Of a stretch of DNA of 64,000 nt, positions 1 to 12,774 are shown piece after piece; the first letter of the stretch is position 1, and every line of letters starts with the position of its first letter. The stretch is from Schistocephalus solidus. Taxonomy: Eukaryota > Platyhelminthes > Cestoda > Diphyllobothriidea > Diphyllobothriidae. Position numbers and translations under genes: made by a program. The stretch is from NCBI GenBank assembly GCA_017591395.1, contig WEDG01001004.1, positions 1 to 64,000 of the forward strand, given 5' to 3'. Below the pieces are notes generated by a model, which saw only the letters and a list, made by a program, of their open reading frames with translations, searched no databases and was not told where the DNA came from.

Positions 1-432
1 TATACAGACCACTTGGGAACGACCAACGAGAAAATTCTTGATCCACGTAAGAGGTTTTCCTCAATTCCCAACATTCTTAACTGGCAAAGGAGACGATGGG
101 GCTGAACACTATCAAAGGCCTTCTGGAAATCAATGTCGGCCGCATGCACAGTGTCTTTTGCATCGAGTGCTTTTGTCCAGCTTTGCATCGTATAAAGTAA
201 GTTCGTAATACACGAACTCTCCCTACGAAAGCTATATTGTGCAGCTGATTAGAGGTTACGGGTTTCTAAATAAATCATCAATTCCTTTTTGATAACCTTC
301 TTCGTAACCTTGTAACAGATTGAGGTCAGGCGACAAGCCTGTAGTTTGCAGCAAATGCACGACTTCCGCTTTTGTGAAGCGGTGTGATGTGGGGTCTTTT
401 CCAGTCGTTAGGAAGAAATCGACAAGACTGCT
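1..432 (-). pseudogene. CR1/jockey-like LINE reverse transcriptase fragment
   Basis: Read on the minus strand from about 432 down to 1, this gives pieces of a non-LTR reverse transcriptase: a fingers segment (FLPNDWKRPHITPLHKSG), then in another frame the palm A motif ADIDFQKAFDSV, then WIKNFLVGRSQVVC. The order and spacing match the plus-strand copy at 14.88-15.31 kb, so both belong to one LINE family. Stops and frameshifts break it into at least three frames, and the window edge cuts the 3' part. It is a dead fragment. Family recognition is by eye; clade (CR1 or jockey) is uncertain. Confidence 0.8.
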
Positions 433-2230
433 TTAACAACGCTTACATGCAGTACAGTTTACTGTTCATTATCCAAATAAGCGATTCTGATACATCAAGC
501 TGACTTCCCAAGAAGGATTTGATACAATAGTTATTAGTAATCCACCTGATGACTAGTTATCCGATTGACGGAATTTCGTTTTGGTAGAATTTAATCACAT
601 GCTTTTTCTCACAGACAGATTTGACCCACGAACGCTAACGCTTATCAATGATCATGAGGCAGAAGGGAGTGCTAGTTTTGTCGAGCTGGATCGCTGCACC
701 CCGATGCGAAACGCAAAACTATTATGAGGTTTTGGTGAAAGAGAGCCAATATTGAAGCATCATTTAAGTAATTCCTCATTCTGTATTTCAAAATGAAGTC
801 CAGAGTTGTATGAGCTTGGCCACTGAATGTACGTTATCCAACTAATCTGCTACACCAAGATGATTGACAGTGCCAGATTTCCTGGGCACTATATAAATAA
901 TCCAAAGGATGCCTGCCATTTTTGAAAAATTAGTTGTTATTCTTCAGTTAAGCAGTATTTTACCTTACAGAAATGGGACGAAAATTAGCGTCTTCACTGG
1001 AAATCCAATTCCTGTGAGAAAAGCAGTTCTAGTTTTCAGTCTACGCAATAAACCCCTGGGTTATTGTACCTCATTTGGAGAGAAATTCATAATCTAATGT
1101 AGGTAAACATACCCGAGCAGTGTACAAACAGGTGTAAGATCTACTTATTCTGTTACAAAAAATGCATGCTGAACGTGGATTCCATAGGGAAATTAATATA
1201 CTTTCTTCTAGATGTCTGCGAGGATATCATATTAAATTGGTGCTATGACTGTTTGAAATTATTCAAACAACAAATTGGGGCCGGAGCAACCCCATTCAGG
1301 GCCACACCTGCAACGCTTTATTTCAGACCAAAACCCTTAACTCTTGAACAGAATTTCCTGTAGTGGTTTATGGAGTGTTTGTACTAAGCGCACTAAAATC
1401 ATGACTCCAAAATTCTTTTGTCAGGAGTGGGTGAAAGGCATTAGAAGAAATTTTCTATTCAGCATTGTAATTAAGTGGTGGTCAGAAATCGCAGCATGCC
1501 GCACGTCAATCAGCTCCTAAAATTCCTCCTCAGGACGTACATTCAATTTGACGGAGCAAGCTACGAGCAAGTCCAGGGAGCACTATGATGTAAGCTGATC
1601 TCTGGACCCATAGTCGAGGTGATCATATAACGTTTGGCATCACTGGTCTCTTAACATCGCAGACAGGAATTCTGGGCTCGGTATGTGTAAAACACCTTCG
1701 TCTTCATGGAAAGCGATCATGTGCTCAGTTTCAAAAAAAGCCGCTACAGCTTCTTCCCAAGCACAAAGGTTATACGGTAGAGGAAAAGGGAAACCACCGA
1801 CTGGATTAACTCGACTTCCTTTTCTGCCACAAATATTGTGGTGGCCTCAAGACCAACGTGTTTATACTATTTATATATAAATATACTAAACAACTACTGA
1901 ACTTCAGCAGCAACCACTCAATGAGCCACACACAGTTTTCTAAGTACATTATATTGGGGTGTTGAGACACAGTTAAAGGCAAATCAAACACGTCGGAGAT
2001 ACTGAAGGACTGCTGCAGACTCGAATTGCCGAACACGCAGCAGCAGCAGTGCGGCGAAATAACGGTAAGTTTGATGTCGAAGCCCGTTCGCTGAAAACCA
2101 GCCACAAATAGTTTAAGTTTAAAGAGGCCGAGATTCGCTATAGCTGTGATATCTTCGTAAGCCACGAGTTGATTGGGTCATAATTTCTGGACCCCCAGTC
2201 TATTGAGAAGTGTGGTGAACTTCCCAACCC
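433..2230. other. unassigned AT-rich sequence with one repeat copy
   Basis: No gene is recognised. The stretch holds the first copy of a diverged direct repeat (845-1375). Short open frames here, such as those at 1683-1880 and 1806-2165, lack recognisable motifs and overlap on opposite strands, so I do not call them. Confidence 0.5.
845..1375 (+). repeat. diverged direct repeat, copy 1
   Basis: This stretch aligns by eye with 3665-4165. A shared anchor is the phrase gccagatttcctgggc near the left end, followed by the similar gatgcctgcca and gatgcctacca. Later anchors are a Gly/Ala-rich GC-richer patch and 'tactaag-gcact' near the right end. Substitutions and small indels are frequent, so this is an old interspersed repeat. 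Its class is unknown. Confidence 0.55.
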
Positions 2231-2379
2231 TTATTCGGTGTTAAGACTTCGTTTTTTTACATGTTTATAACGTTGAGCCAGGTGGCCGAGTTATTATAAG
2301 CACGGGTGATGAAATTTCAGCAGATAACGACCCGCATAATTTCTATTGTCTCGGGGGCCGTTTTGATTTGTTAGTATAT

Positions 2380-2860
2380 TCATTCTGAGAAAAGCTTGGT
2401 CATGTGTGATTTTGAATAGAAAAGTGACACCATTTTGAGTCTTCTGATCCAGACGGGTTGAAAACCATATTTATTGTAAAGTTCCATGTATGAGTCTTGA
2501 ATGCCATCACATTTGGATAAGGATCTGGTAAAGCATCTTTGAATGGCTTCTATTTTCTTTCGGCCATTTGATGGCATTATGCCAAAGAAAATTGAGCAGT
2601 AATCCAGAAGAGGTAAAACATACATTTTATATAGTCGTGTCTTTAGGGCAGATGAGGAGAAATTTTTACAAATGAATCCGCATAGTCTACAAGCTTTTGG
2701 TGATATTTGTTTAATGTGGGGAGATAAATCAAGAGCATTTTTATAGCTAAGACCTGAGTCTTTTACTGATGTTGTCTCGGTTATTTCCTGATTATTGAAA
2801 ATTATGGGTGGAAGTTTTTGTGGACCAAAAATCAGTAACATGCTGAATCTACCAAGATTA
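2380..2860 (-). pseudogene. LINE reverse transcriptase, C-terminal (thumb) fragment
   Basis: An open frame of about 150 codons on the minus strand reads as the part of a non-LTR RT that follows the palm. It contains TTSVKDSGLSYKNALDLSPH, then YKMYVLPLLDYCSIFFGIM and KIEAIQRCFTRSLS, then the WIRRLKMVSLFY segment. The same order is seen in the plus-strand LINE at 13.33-13.9 kb (ILEYCCPLFGLM, KIEKFQRVFTRRL). There is no catalytic FADD region, endonuclease or start context, so it is a truncated copy with one unusually clean frame. It is unlikely to be functional. Confidence 0.8.
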
Positions 2861-3664
2861 TTACATAAGTGTGAAATACAAAGCCCAATTTCTTATACAT
2901 TCCCTGTAATATGCATTATTTAAGTGACAGTCGCACTTAGTTTCTTGGAATTTTGACAGATATAAATTGGCGTTGATGACAAAAATCTAAAATTATTCGG
3001 CATTTATGCTAGAATAGAAACCGAAGATAGCAATGCAAATCCTTGAGCAAAGACAAAGTCTTATTGACGTCACCTAGGATAACCGAAACGTAGATGTGCT
3101 TTTTAATATTGCATGTGAGTTTAAACACAACCTAGTGCAACCGATGGAAGATACCACAACGAAAAAAGTAAGTTGACTGACAATTCCAGATTTTCAGATT
3201 TATTCATATAAAGTTGTGCACTATCGAACTGGCTGACGTTATTTATTACTTTTTTGTCAGAGTTTATTAGATTGCTTCCACGTGCCAATTAAGACGTATT
3301 TCTTGGTTTAACAGAGAAGACACGTGCGCGTTGATGCAAAGCATTGCTCGCGATTAAGCGGGAGGCGTTAGGTGCGCTGACCTGTATCACAGCCTCTCCT
3401 TACCAACACTAACTTCACAATGCGAGGGGGCATAGTTTCAGCTTAACTACGTAACAGCATCTTAGACAGAGACAGTATCTGATATTTTCTCTGAGGATCG
3501 GTTCGACTTTGAATCCAAAACTTCAAGCGAATAAAGCTCTTCTCCCGGTGATCGCATCTACTTCTTCTCAGTATCACTTAATTTATGAATCTGGAGTGAT
3601 GTGTCTCTGAGAATAAGGCCTATCTGTTCATGAGTTCTGTCACTAAGCTGATGTAGCCCCAACA

Positions 3665-4165
3665 ATCTTGATTATTAAGATGACTGCCAGGGCCAGATTT
3701 CCTGGGCGATTAATCAATAACCAACACGATGCCTACCAGCCTTGTTGGAGCAATAATTAGTGTGTATGCCCGATAAATTATATTTCATCTCACAGAAAAT
3801 GGACAAAATTAGCGTCCTCACTAGTAATGCAATAGCAGGCTCAGTTTGCAGCACAACGATGAACACTTGTGCTTTGATGTCGTTCTGGAGAAATAATCAT
3901 AATCGAATTTAGTTCAGGATCACCCCAGCGGTCTTTAAACACTTATAGATTCAAGCAATTCCTATGAATTTACATGAATGCCAAAGGTTAAATCCACAGG
4001 AAATAAAACTAAATCACTAGATGACTACGAAGATTGCAGGGTTATTTGGTGCTCTGACTGTTTGAACTTCTGCATTTTATAAATTGGTGAATAATTGACA
4101 CAGTCATTGGCAAACCCAACCACCCACAAGGTCTGATTTCAGCCAAACATTCTAAATGGCGATTA
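3665..4165 (+). repeat. diverged direct repeat, copy 2
   Basis: Partner of 845-1375, about 2.8 kb downstream in the same orientation. It shares the gccagatttcctgggc anchor and later landmarks, with many substitutions. Confidence 0.55.
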
Positions 4166-4632
4166 CCGTGGGGGCCTTACTAATGTTCTTACTAAGAGCA
4201 CTTCAGTCATCACGCTCAGTTCCGTTTTCGAAGAGGGACGGGACACTGTGCCCAGGTAAACATTTGCCAGGGAGCGCGTTTGAAGTCACGGATATTTTCC
4301 AGCCTCCCGCACAAACACCCATCATCTATTCATTAGAGCACAGCTATTGTTCTGGAATAAGACAGAACATATTCCTTCAATTCATAATAATCTGCGCTAA
4401 ACTATTTTTTTAGAAAAAGAACTGCAACTCTGCTTAAATATGGAAATCTTCGTGTATGCTTGTGAGCGCAATATAGTACACCATCGATTTAAGCTTCATA
4501 AAATTTTCAGAGCAGTAAAAAGGCACTAAATTGGACAGGTTGCAGCAAATTTGGCTCTGAATGTATGGAATTCAGACATTCTGAATGGTGATTACCGTGG
4601 GGGCCTTACTAGTGTTCGTACTAAGAGCACTA
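4149..4632 (+). repeat. pair of about 55-bp direct repeats spaced 430 bp
   Basis: The stretches 4149-4203 and 4578-4632 are nearly identical. Both contain gattaccgtgggggcctta, then an almost identical tail ending actaagagcac. Differences are a handful of substitutions. They could mark a local duplication or a second truncated copy of the interspersed repeat. Confidence 0.7.
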
Positions 4633-5325
4633 GGTTTTAATCTTTTAATTAAGCAGTGATTGTTTCCGAAAACATGTTATACTCAAAGTGATATAGCTGC
4701 TCATAGTATTTGAGAATAAATATAACTGAAAGTCGAGGCTTAGTCAAAATTGGCTTCGATCAAGACATTCAAATTATTTAGCAAAAAGGATTATGTGTAT
4801 CACGTACAATCACGTGAAATAACATATTTATAACCCATAAAGGTTGCATGATAGAAGTTAACTAGACGCATTCACTTCTTTATTTCGTATTCGCAAAATC
4901 TGTGAAATAACAACCGAAAATTGGCACAATTGTGAAACGTTCGTTGGTCTGTTTCATAGGAAAATAAACGTGTGCAACAATTCTGTCAACGGAATGAAAC
5001 TTTTTTACGACTTATGGATTGGAGATGTGATAATTTTTGAACATAAGATGGCATCATTCATGCTAAAGTATGAACAATATTCTGTGAAATAGAGATGCAT
5101 GTCACAAACTAGATAAATATTTTGGGAAAATTTAGTCAATTTCGTCGTGAAAGGCACTGGTCTGTGCGAAATCTAGCAATTCTAATTAGGTAGCTGACTA
5201 CTGAAGGAAATAAAAAATATATCTAAAATCCCCCAGTTAACCCTCTGGCTAACTTTATGTATTGGTTTTTATGACAGACTTGAAACCTTAAAATGGAGAA
5301 ATCCATATCGCATCGGCACGACGGG

Positions 5326-5345
5326 AATATAAATAAATAAATAGG
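5326..5345 (-). repeat. (TTTA)n-type tail, possible 3' end of a minus-strand LINE
   Basis: An AATA-rich run (ataaataaataaatagg) at this position is, on the minus strand, a TTTA-type tail like those ending the LINE copies at 14.75 and 40.45 kb. The sequence to its right gives no convincing RT frame, so this assignment is weak. Confidence 0.3.
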
Positions 5346-8300
5346 TTTATTGATTTGGCACTACTTGGGCGTCATCAAATCCTCAGAACACAGGAATAAA
5401 CCTAAAACAAACTCCTCTTTTCATTAACCACTTAAGCTTTGGTTTGTTTGTTTGCTTAAATAGCAGTGTGCGAAATGACGAGTTTGATTTAAGTAAATAC
5501 CCTTTTTTCCAAGGTTAAGAAACAGCAAAGTTTGAAGTTAAAACAGCTATACACAATGGGGATGAATGTATCAGGGTACGATTGGTTAGAGTCAAGACAA
5601 GTCTGTTATTGTCGTTCGAGAGTATTCAATCGACATAGGTAGAAACGTCTGCGGTCGATTCGGAGGGATAGGTATTTCCAATCAGATGCAAGCGCAGCTG
5701 ATTCCAGTGTGGGTGTAAAGATGGAATCAACGTTTCTCAATTTTCTCTAGTAGCTCAGATTACTAGCAGATAAGTAGCGCCAGAAACCGACGCCGTCGTA
5801 ACTACCAATCAAGCTCGAAAGTCCATAAAATCTTAACTCTTAACCCTATTGCTTCTTTTCGATCTACAATGTATGATTTAAGCATACACATTGGTCTATT
5901 CTATGTAAACCTATCAAATCGTCTGGAGAACATGACATTAATACCGAGGAGAATTGAGGCTCATGACTTTGGACCAGAGACCGCTCTCTGACGCTTCCTC
6001 CAGCAGTCGCCATTTCCTATCCTACGGACCCCCCGAAGATCTCCCAAGGACAGCCAATCCCCACCTTGCAGTACCAGGCCCCAATAGAATACAAATTTCT
6101 AGTTACAAATAATCCTAAATTATTCGCCTTTCCAACGGTCTTGTTCCTACTTTGGCGTAATTAATTTGGATTCGTTGCGTATCAAATACGGGCCCATTAC
6201 AAGGGGTCGGCTGACTAATTAGACTTAGTTGACTGATTGCTAAAAATGTGAAATAGATTAGGAGCAAGTAAAGTTCAACGGTAAGAAACTTTCAATGCAA
6301 TCCTAAATTCTTCATATTTGTATTATTTAACATAATGTTGATTATGTTTGATCTTGCTGTATAAAATAGCTAGTACCATTCGTTTCATAAAGCTATACCA
6401 AAACCTAGGCAAGCGGTTCGGTGGGCATTCGAATTACGTAGAGCATAGATGATGTTTAAACGGAAAAAATATACTACTAACAGAAAGACAGGAAAATAAT
6501 AAGTTTTGCAAGTTGATTTTTAAGCAAACTGTTAAAAAATCATACATATCTATATAAATATAAAAATAAAGACTCTATCCAAAAACATTTCAAAATGTTA
6601 AATTATGGTAAATTTTTAAAAAGGTTTTAACAATAAAAAAAAGCTGCTTTTTAGATAATGGGTATATAAATCATTAAATTGTATGCCTTTGCGCATAGCC
6701 AGAGAATAGGTATTTGAGTCTTGCAAGTCACTGAGCACCAGCTGAAGCTTGCCCATAACCAGAAGGTGTACCAAATAACCAGATAATTAAATTATTCATC
6801 TCTGTGTGCATTGCAGGTCTTCGTAGGAGGTTCATAAAAGGACGTGAATTAACTACTCATGGGAGCTTCTGGCCTGAGTATCCATTTCTAGTGAAATGGC
6901 TATCCTTGTCATCGGAAGCGTTAGCAAAGTACGTTTGGATTCGCAGCTTGACTTCTAGGTGCATGTACGGCAGCTCGTCGGGAGACCTAGGAATTGAAGA
7001 AGCTGTGTCGTGGGACTGGGCTCAGGTGGGGGATAAGAAAAGAGTGCGGTTACGTAGAGTGCCGCGGTTGCAAGGTTGCCAACTGACAATTACACTCAGA
7101 CCTCGCAGTTAGTCCAATGTGTGTTGTGTGGAGTGGCTGACTGGTGGTCTGAGAGTCAGGGTGCGATGGCTCCTTCTTAACCTGACCTCTGGCTAACTCA
7201 CACGGTCGTCACTAAATCAATGTCCGTACCTGTCCAGGAGACGGCAAGAGATCGTAATCAGGCGTACTCTAATTTATTATTTTAGGCATAACATATGGTA
7301 ATAAACATTTTGACCTGCAAGGCTGTTTCTCACTCAATTATATTTCTAGCAATTCCTACTATAACCGAACGTGCTCAGTCCTATTGTAAACAGACTCCCT
7401 CAAGTAATATTTATAGATTTATAAAATCAACGTGAACAAACTGCGAACGACACTTCTCCAATTTATTCTGCAATCTGCTACAAACGTTTTAATTCTGACG
7501 TGGTGAAGTATATTACCTACGGACAGTTGTCATTCACGCAGCTGATTTATGTTATATGCATACCCATGTTTCAGACGTTTATAAACAGTATCAGAACCCA
7601 ACAGTGACAGTTTCAGCTAAAACACAACACTCTTTGACATAGAAATCAAGCAGATTCCAGTGGATTAATTTGACAAAATAATGCAGCATAGATGATGGCA
7701 GAAAAAATACCAGTGCAACGTCAACCCAAACACTGAATTTAATAATACAGGTTCTGTAGGCGTTGACGCTTCCGTTATTTTTTTCTCGATTAAAAGTACT
7801 TTGTCCTACATACCTCTGTAGACCTGGATGGGTGTTGAGGAGCTATTTTACCAGGAAAAGTACACGAGCTCTTGCAGTGCAGGTACTCCAGACGGCTGCA
7901 CAAAAAAAACAATCTTGTAGAAAGGGCGGCAGCATATGTGCAATAATAATGTGACAAAATCGTCGGAATGCTTTCGGAAAAATAGAACCCTGTAGAGTAC
8001 CTGACAAACCTTGAAACACCTTATTTGCCTTCCGTAGTTTGTGTCGTAGTCTGCTCGACCGGAAACTTCGTAGACGGTCAGCTGCTTCATAAAACTAGGC
8101 CCCTATATATAAAGATAGACCTTCCTGTAGTTGACTGAAATTCCCTTGTGAATAGATGTCTGACAACCAGTAGTAAGAATTGACAGAGAGTGGAAATAAC
8201 CAGATTGCGGTGCTTTGCACACTCCACACGACATGTTCACCCCTTGCTTGCATCTTCAATGCTGTAGCGTACTTATGTGTGGTGCATGTGCTCCCCATCT

Positions 8301-10020
8301 TTGCTTCGGGCTTTTGAATCATGTCGATGTCAAATGTTTGCAAGATACTAGCAAATAATTAGGATACGTTAGGGGTAAAGGGTAGCGTGCGCCAGAAGTT
8401 GGCTGATTTGTAATTGACTTTAATGTTTGATTTGACCATCTGCTGTGTTCTGTTTCAGTGCGCATCTGAGGCGATGTGATTTGGTGCCTCCAAGTTAAAA
8501 TACTCGAGGGAAATATCTATTGAGCTTGCCATACCAGGGTAGCTCGAACATATATATACCTGGATGAATCAACTTTTTGATAACGTCGGCCAATCGGAAC
8601 CAAAATGCACTGATTTAAAATAAGAGTAAGCTTTCACGCCTCAAATGTTTGTTCTGAATTTAATTTTACTGTCAATTATTTCAGCATCTCTACTGGCAGG
8701 TATGCGCAACTCACGAGGGTCTTTTCGCAGGACACGTTGGAGTGAGTTGGCCGTTTCCTTATGCGTAAGAATAAGTCGTCCATTAGTAAAAAAGTACCGT
8801 TTACGCAGGCCTGACATGAACTCACCAGTACGAGAAAGTGACTACTTGAGTTTTTATCGGGTGAAGTTTCGATAAACAAGTTTTATCTACGGTGAAGGTG
8901 AACTTTTGAGTAGCAAATGTGGTTAAGGCACGGATGCTGCAAATTTTCCAATGCATATCTTGCTGGACAAAAGACCAAGCCTTACAAATAGTACTGTACT
9001 TGAATTTGAGAATCTCATTTCTGTCGCAGCATAGCAACCAGGCACGGTTAGCTACGCTCGCCCTCCAGTCCATGTATGATTATTAGTACAACTTCAAAAA
9101 TGCCCAGCGCTTTGACAGTTCTAAGCACGGTGGCTCATGCACAGTCAAATATCCACGCTGAAATTTAGATATATTTTAAAACTTTAATGATTTTTTAGTT
9201 TTATAATTGTTTGATTTGTTTCCGAACCGAAGAACATAAATGTCTGCGAAAGGCAATTCCAATATCCTCGTGATATAAGTACCGGTCAAAACATTTCGGT
9301 AACCAAGTAGCTGTCCATAAAATTATTTGTAAAAATACCGGCAACAAATTCGTTTTGGAAATCGGGCATAAAAGCGATGACATAACTTGCGAGCATGAAA
9401 TGGCAGTTAAGAAACCAACCTCGAATTCGCAAAGCACACAGGAGGATCCAGTCCTTTTGTGGACCTTATTTGCGGTAGACCTGGGAAAGAGAATTTCAAG
9501 CACACAAAAGTTTTGAATGTCTTCCTGCATCACAACACACAGACTAAACGCGCTAAGAAAATAAACATCAGTCAAAAGCAACCCGCAAGCGAAAGGTCAA
9601 GCAAGAGCGAAATGGAAGTACAAAACGTTACGCGTTCAATTGTATTAAATTATATAATCTCCATAATGTGCAGTATGCATATTAATATTAACGTACATCT
9701 GACTGAGGCACTATAAAATAATAGGACTTCCGGCGGTTTTTTCGATAGTGGTCGTCAATTTGTTCCTTCGGCCAGTAACAGGAATATAATCCGTTATGGA
9801 ATTTAAATGTAAATTGACCGTCACTTAATTCGAACCCACTATCCACCGTTAAGAACAGTAATGGCAGGCGTACATTCTGTGACTGTTCACAATACATCAC
9901 CAAGTGATGCAGACAACAAGCATATGTAGTAGTATACAAAAGCATTTATTTACTCTACAAATATCCCCATTTTTCGATTGAAAAGGCAAATAGGCAAAAA
10001 AGGTTTTAAGTTATTCATCT
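5346..10020. other. unassigned AT-rich sequence
   Basis: No gene is recognised over about 4.7 kb. Base composition rises locally at about 6.8-7.25 kb, where a 102-codon open frame (6804-7112) shows no recognisable motif or paralogue in the window. Overlapping frames on both strands at 7.8-9.7 kb likewise lack motifs. Part of 8.6-9.6 kb could be the 3' portion of the Penelope-like element at 10.0-10.56 kb, but no GIY-YIG motif could be made out. Confidence 0.4.
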
Positions 10021-10560
10021 TCACTTGCTGTGTCTCCTAAAAAAGAAACTTTTATAACTAAGTCTTTGCTGCAGTGGCAACTGCAGGAGAAGGAATTCCA
10101 CTGCGTAGCCGTTTTCATGAAGTGTGTTCTGCAGTTGCCGGAGCTCAGCTTCGACAGTTTCCGGAGAGCAGATGCGTCGCATTTTGGCTGCCCATCCCCG
10201 CACAAAATTTCGTTTTGAATTGAATGAAAAAACTGTGAAAATTAACGCATTGTTCGGTCCAGTTTTCCTTTCGGAATCTTTTGCATTGAATAGAACCATC
10301 CTCTTGTCTTTGAAGAAGGACATCTAGGAACCGGATTTTATTGTTTGTCTGAAGCAAAACATAGTGAGGGGTGTGCCTCGTTAAACTATTGAACTAGACC
10401 ATAAATATTGGTGGTATGACTTGTCAGGCAAAAGATAACTCCTGAGCATAGTATTCAAGGTTATTGATAGTATTCTTGAGACTCTTCTGCTCAACCTTGC
10501 CCACGAAGACGTAATCATCTGGGTCTTCGTTTTGGATGCCCCCTCCCTGCGTGCCCTTCT
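10021..10560 (-). pseudogene. Penelope-like element reverse transcriptase fragment
   Basis: On the minus strand the order of motifs is that of a Penelope-like RT. DPDDYVFVGKVEQKSL (about 10.53 kb) sits where the YxDD palm motif is expected. NKIRFLDVLLQRQEDGSI follows (about 10.33 kb), then NFHSF and, in the next frame, RRICSPETVEAELRQLQNTL and HENGY. This FLDV, ICSPE, NGYP succession is typical of Penelope-like proteins. At least two frameshifts separate the blocks, so it is a pseudogene. The nuclease domain that normally follows the RT was not found downstream. Confidence 0.75.
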
Positions 10561-12770
10561 ATCACACACATACATTATATTGCTTAACTCATATAAATTT
10601 CTGTAGCAGCATTTCAGGTATCACAGGGCAGGCTTTATAAGGTGTTAGTTCTGTTTTTTTATTTAAACAATGCACAAAATGCTGTTCAATAATAAAGAGT
10701 TCACTTCAGCTCGGTTTATTGATGGAACAACGGGGTAAAATAGGGTCAATCCTATGGGTCTTCACATCCAGGAATTTTCAAACGCTATTAAAACCTAAGG
10801 ATAAACTAAAAAAATATGATCAGCAAATTAATAACGTTTTGTACCATAAAAGGTGCCATGAACTTATGTGAATGTACTTTGTTTTACCACTCCACAAATT
10901 AGGACATTAAACGCGCATATAAACGTGATGCGATGTCATGCCACACTGTTCACTGTCACAGCGTACGCGAAGCCTGTCAAGAAAATTTCTGTCTGCAGTT
11001 GGCTATAAATGAATAAGGAAACTTGAAACGGAAAGGGCAGAAAAATGACATTTAATCGCAAAAATCTTAGCATATATTCAGCCACTCTCTTATGCGTTTG
11101 AAATCATAGAGCTAGACTGCGAGATCAGCAAACATCTCCGTACACGCTACAATAGAAAGAATGAAGTAACTTCTTTAATTTTCAGCTGCACTTGTGCTCA
11201 TACGTTTCAGCAAAATAAAAAACTGGTCAACCGTTCCCAGATTTTCCTTGATTTAACCTTGGAAAAACGTTAATTACGCCGACATTCGACAGAAAAACAT
11301 GTCATGAAATCGGTTTTTAAAATGGTAAAATAATATAGAGTTTTTTAACTGATTATAGGCATACATACTCCTGGCTTTTTTGTGAACTTTCATTTTTCTC
11401 GGCAGCGAGTTTTCATCTTTGAGTGAGTCTACAAATATGACCAAGACGGCCATCTGCATTAGAAATGCTTTTAAGAAATATCTTATTCTGAAGGGTTTTT
11501 TTATTTAACACATCAAACGGAATGTATAGTTATGGACAGTCGACTGAAGGCACTGAAAATCATAAAACGTTCATCCCATTTTGAAAGCCTATCTAAAACT
11601 CATCGTAAGATAAAACCCTTAATAGTTATGGAGACATTTAAAAAATGTAATAGTCATCTTTATATACACAGCATGGTATGTTTACGATTGCATCTGAGGA
11701 TTTGACCTAAATTTCTTCTTCACTGACCGGCCTGTGAACATGTGAGCATATGAAATAGTATACACCTGTGATTCAGCATGCGCCGAATTTGCGCAACGGG
11801 TTAAAACTCAGCTACTGTAGGTAGGGGTGCCAAATGACTAGAAGACACTATTTACGTATTTAAGAGTTGGCAGACTTCCATTACTTGGCATCGTTCAAAA
11901 TCAAGAACAAAAATAGTCCTAGATTTCCGAATGGACTGATGTAACTGAATATAAGAAATTCAACCAGCTATCCACTGAAATTTTCAATTCTTCCTTGAAG
12001 CTCGTGGAAACACATTAGCTGACATCTCGTAGTACATACTGCAGCGCCAACATTCAAGTTAACGTCATTCTTGAATTTGCTTGTTGTGGTATTTAGGATG
12101 CGAAGGGACGAGCTCGGGGACACAGCAACCGAAGGAAACATGCACAATCTTGAATTCAGCCAAGACTGCAGCCTCTTGAGTTTGGATTCTCAAACGGCAA
12201 TAGGGTGGTAAAAACACTTTGAGCAAAATACCAGAACAGCCTCCTGTAGCTTATGGCGATCACACATGCTGAAACATCAAGCTGACGCCCCCAACGGGAT
12301 TTGCTAAGATGGTACTTTGGAATGCACCAGAGGAATAGTTGGCACTGATTGTTGTTTTGGTATATGTGCAACACTTACTTGTCCTTATGCAAAAGGCTTC
12401 TTATTTTCTGCCTTAGCGAGAGTCCATTGAACAAGGGGCATGGTGCTTCTGCGTCAAGCTGGAGTGCTGTGCCACCTGGCAAGACGCACAACTATGATAG
12501 GGTAGGGGAAAGCGTACATCCGGCTAAACATTAGCTAGTGACACGGATATTTCCCAGCCTCCCACGCTGATATCGCACAAATTTCTCTCATTTGCTCACA
12601 GACCGCAGCCAATTTTCTTGAATAAGGAGGAAGATAAACCTTGTTTTTTCAAGGGAAATCAATATATTCGTGCTCAGAAATCAAACCAGATATGTGCTGA
12701 AATGTGGAATTTTTCATTACTGTTTGTGCAAACACATTGGTGTATTGAATTTGTTGTTGAATCTAATAAA
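10561..12770. other. unassigned AT-rich sequence
   Basis: Nothing recognisable as a gene. A patch at about 12.43-12.65 kb resembles 4.2-4.4 kb (ggatatttcccagcctccc against ggatattttccagcctccc), so part of it is interspersed repeat. Confidence 0.45.
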
Positions 12771-12774
12771 ATGC

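Larger units (their letters stand above)
2861..5325. other. unassigned AT-rich sequence with repeat copies
   Basis: No gene is recognised. It holds the second copy of the 845-1375 repeat (3665-4165), a short direct repeat at 4149-4203 and 4578-4632, and a patch at about 4200-4400 that resembles 12.43-12.65 kb. Confidence 0.5.

Noticed and set aside
6804..7112. 102-codon open frame in a GC-richer patch
   Set aside because: No motif, no paralogue in the window, and basic, Trp/Arg-rich composition without a start context; too weak to call as a gene.
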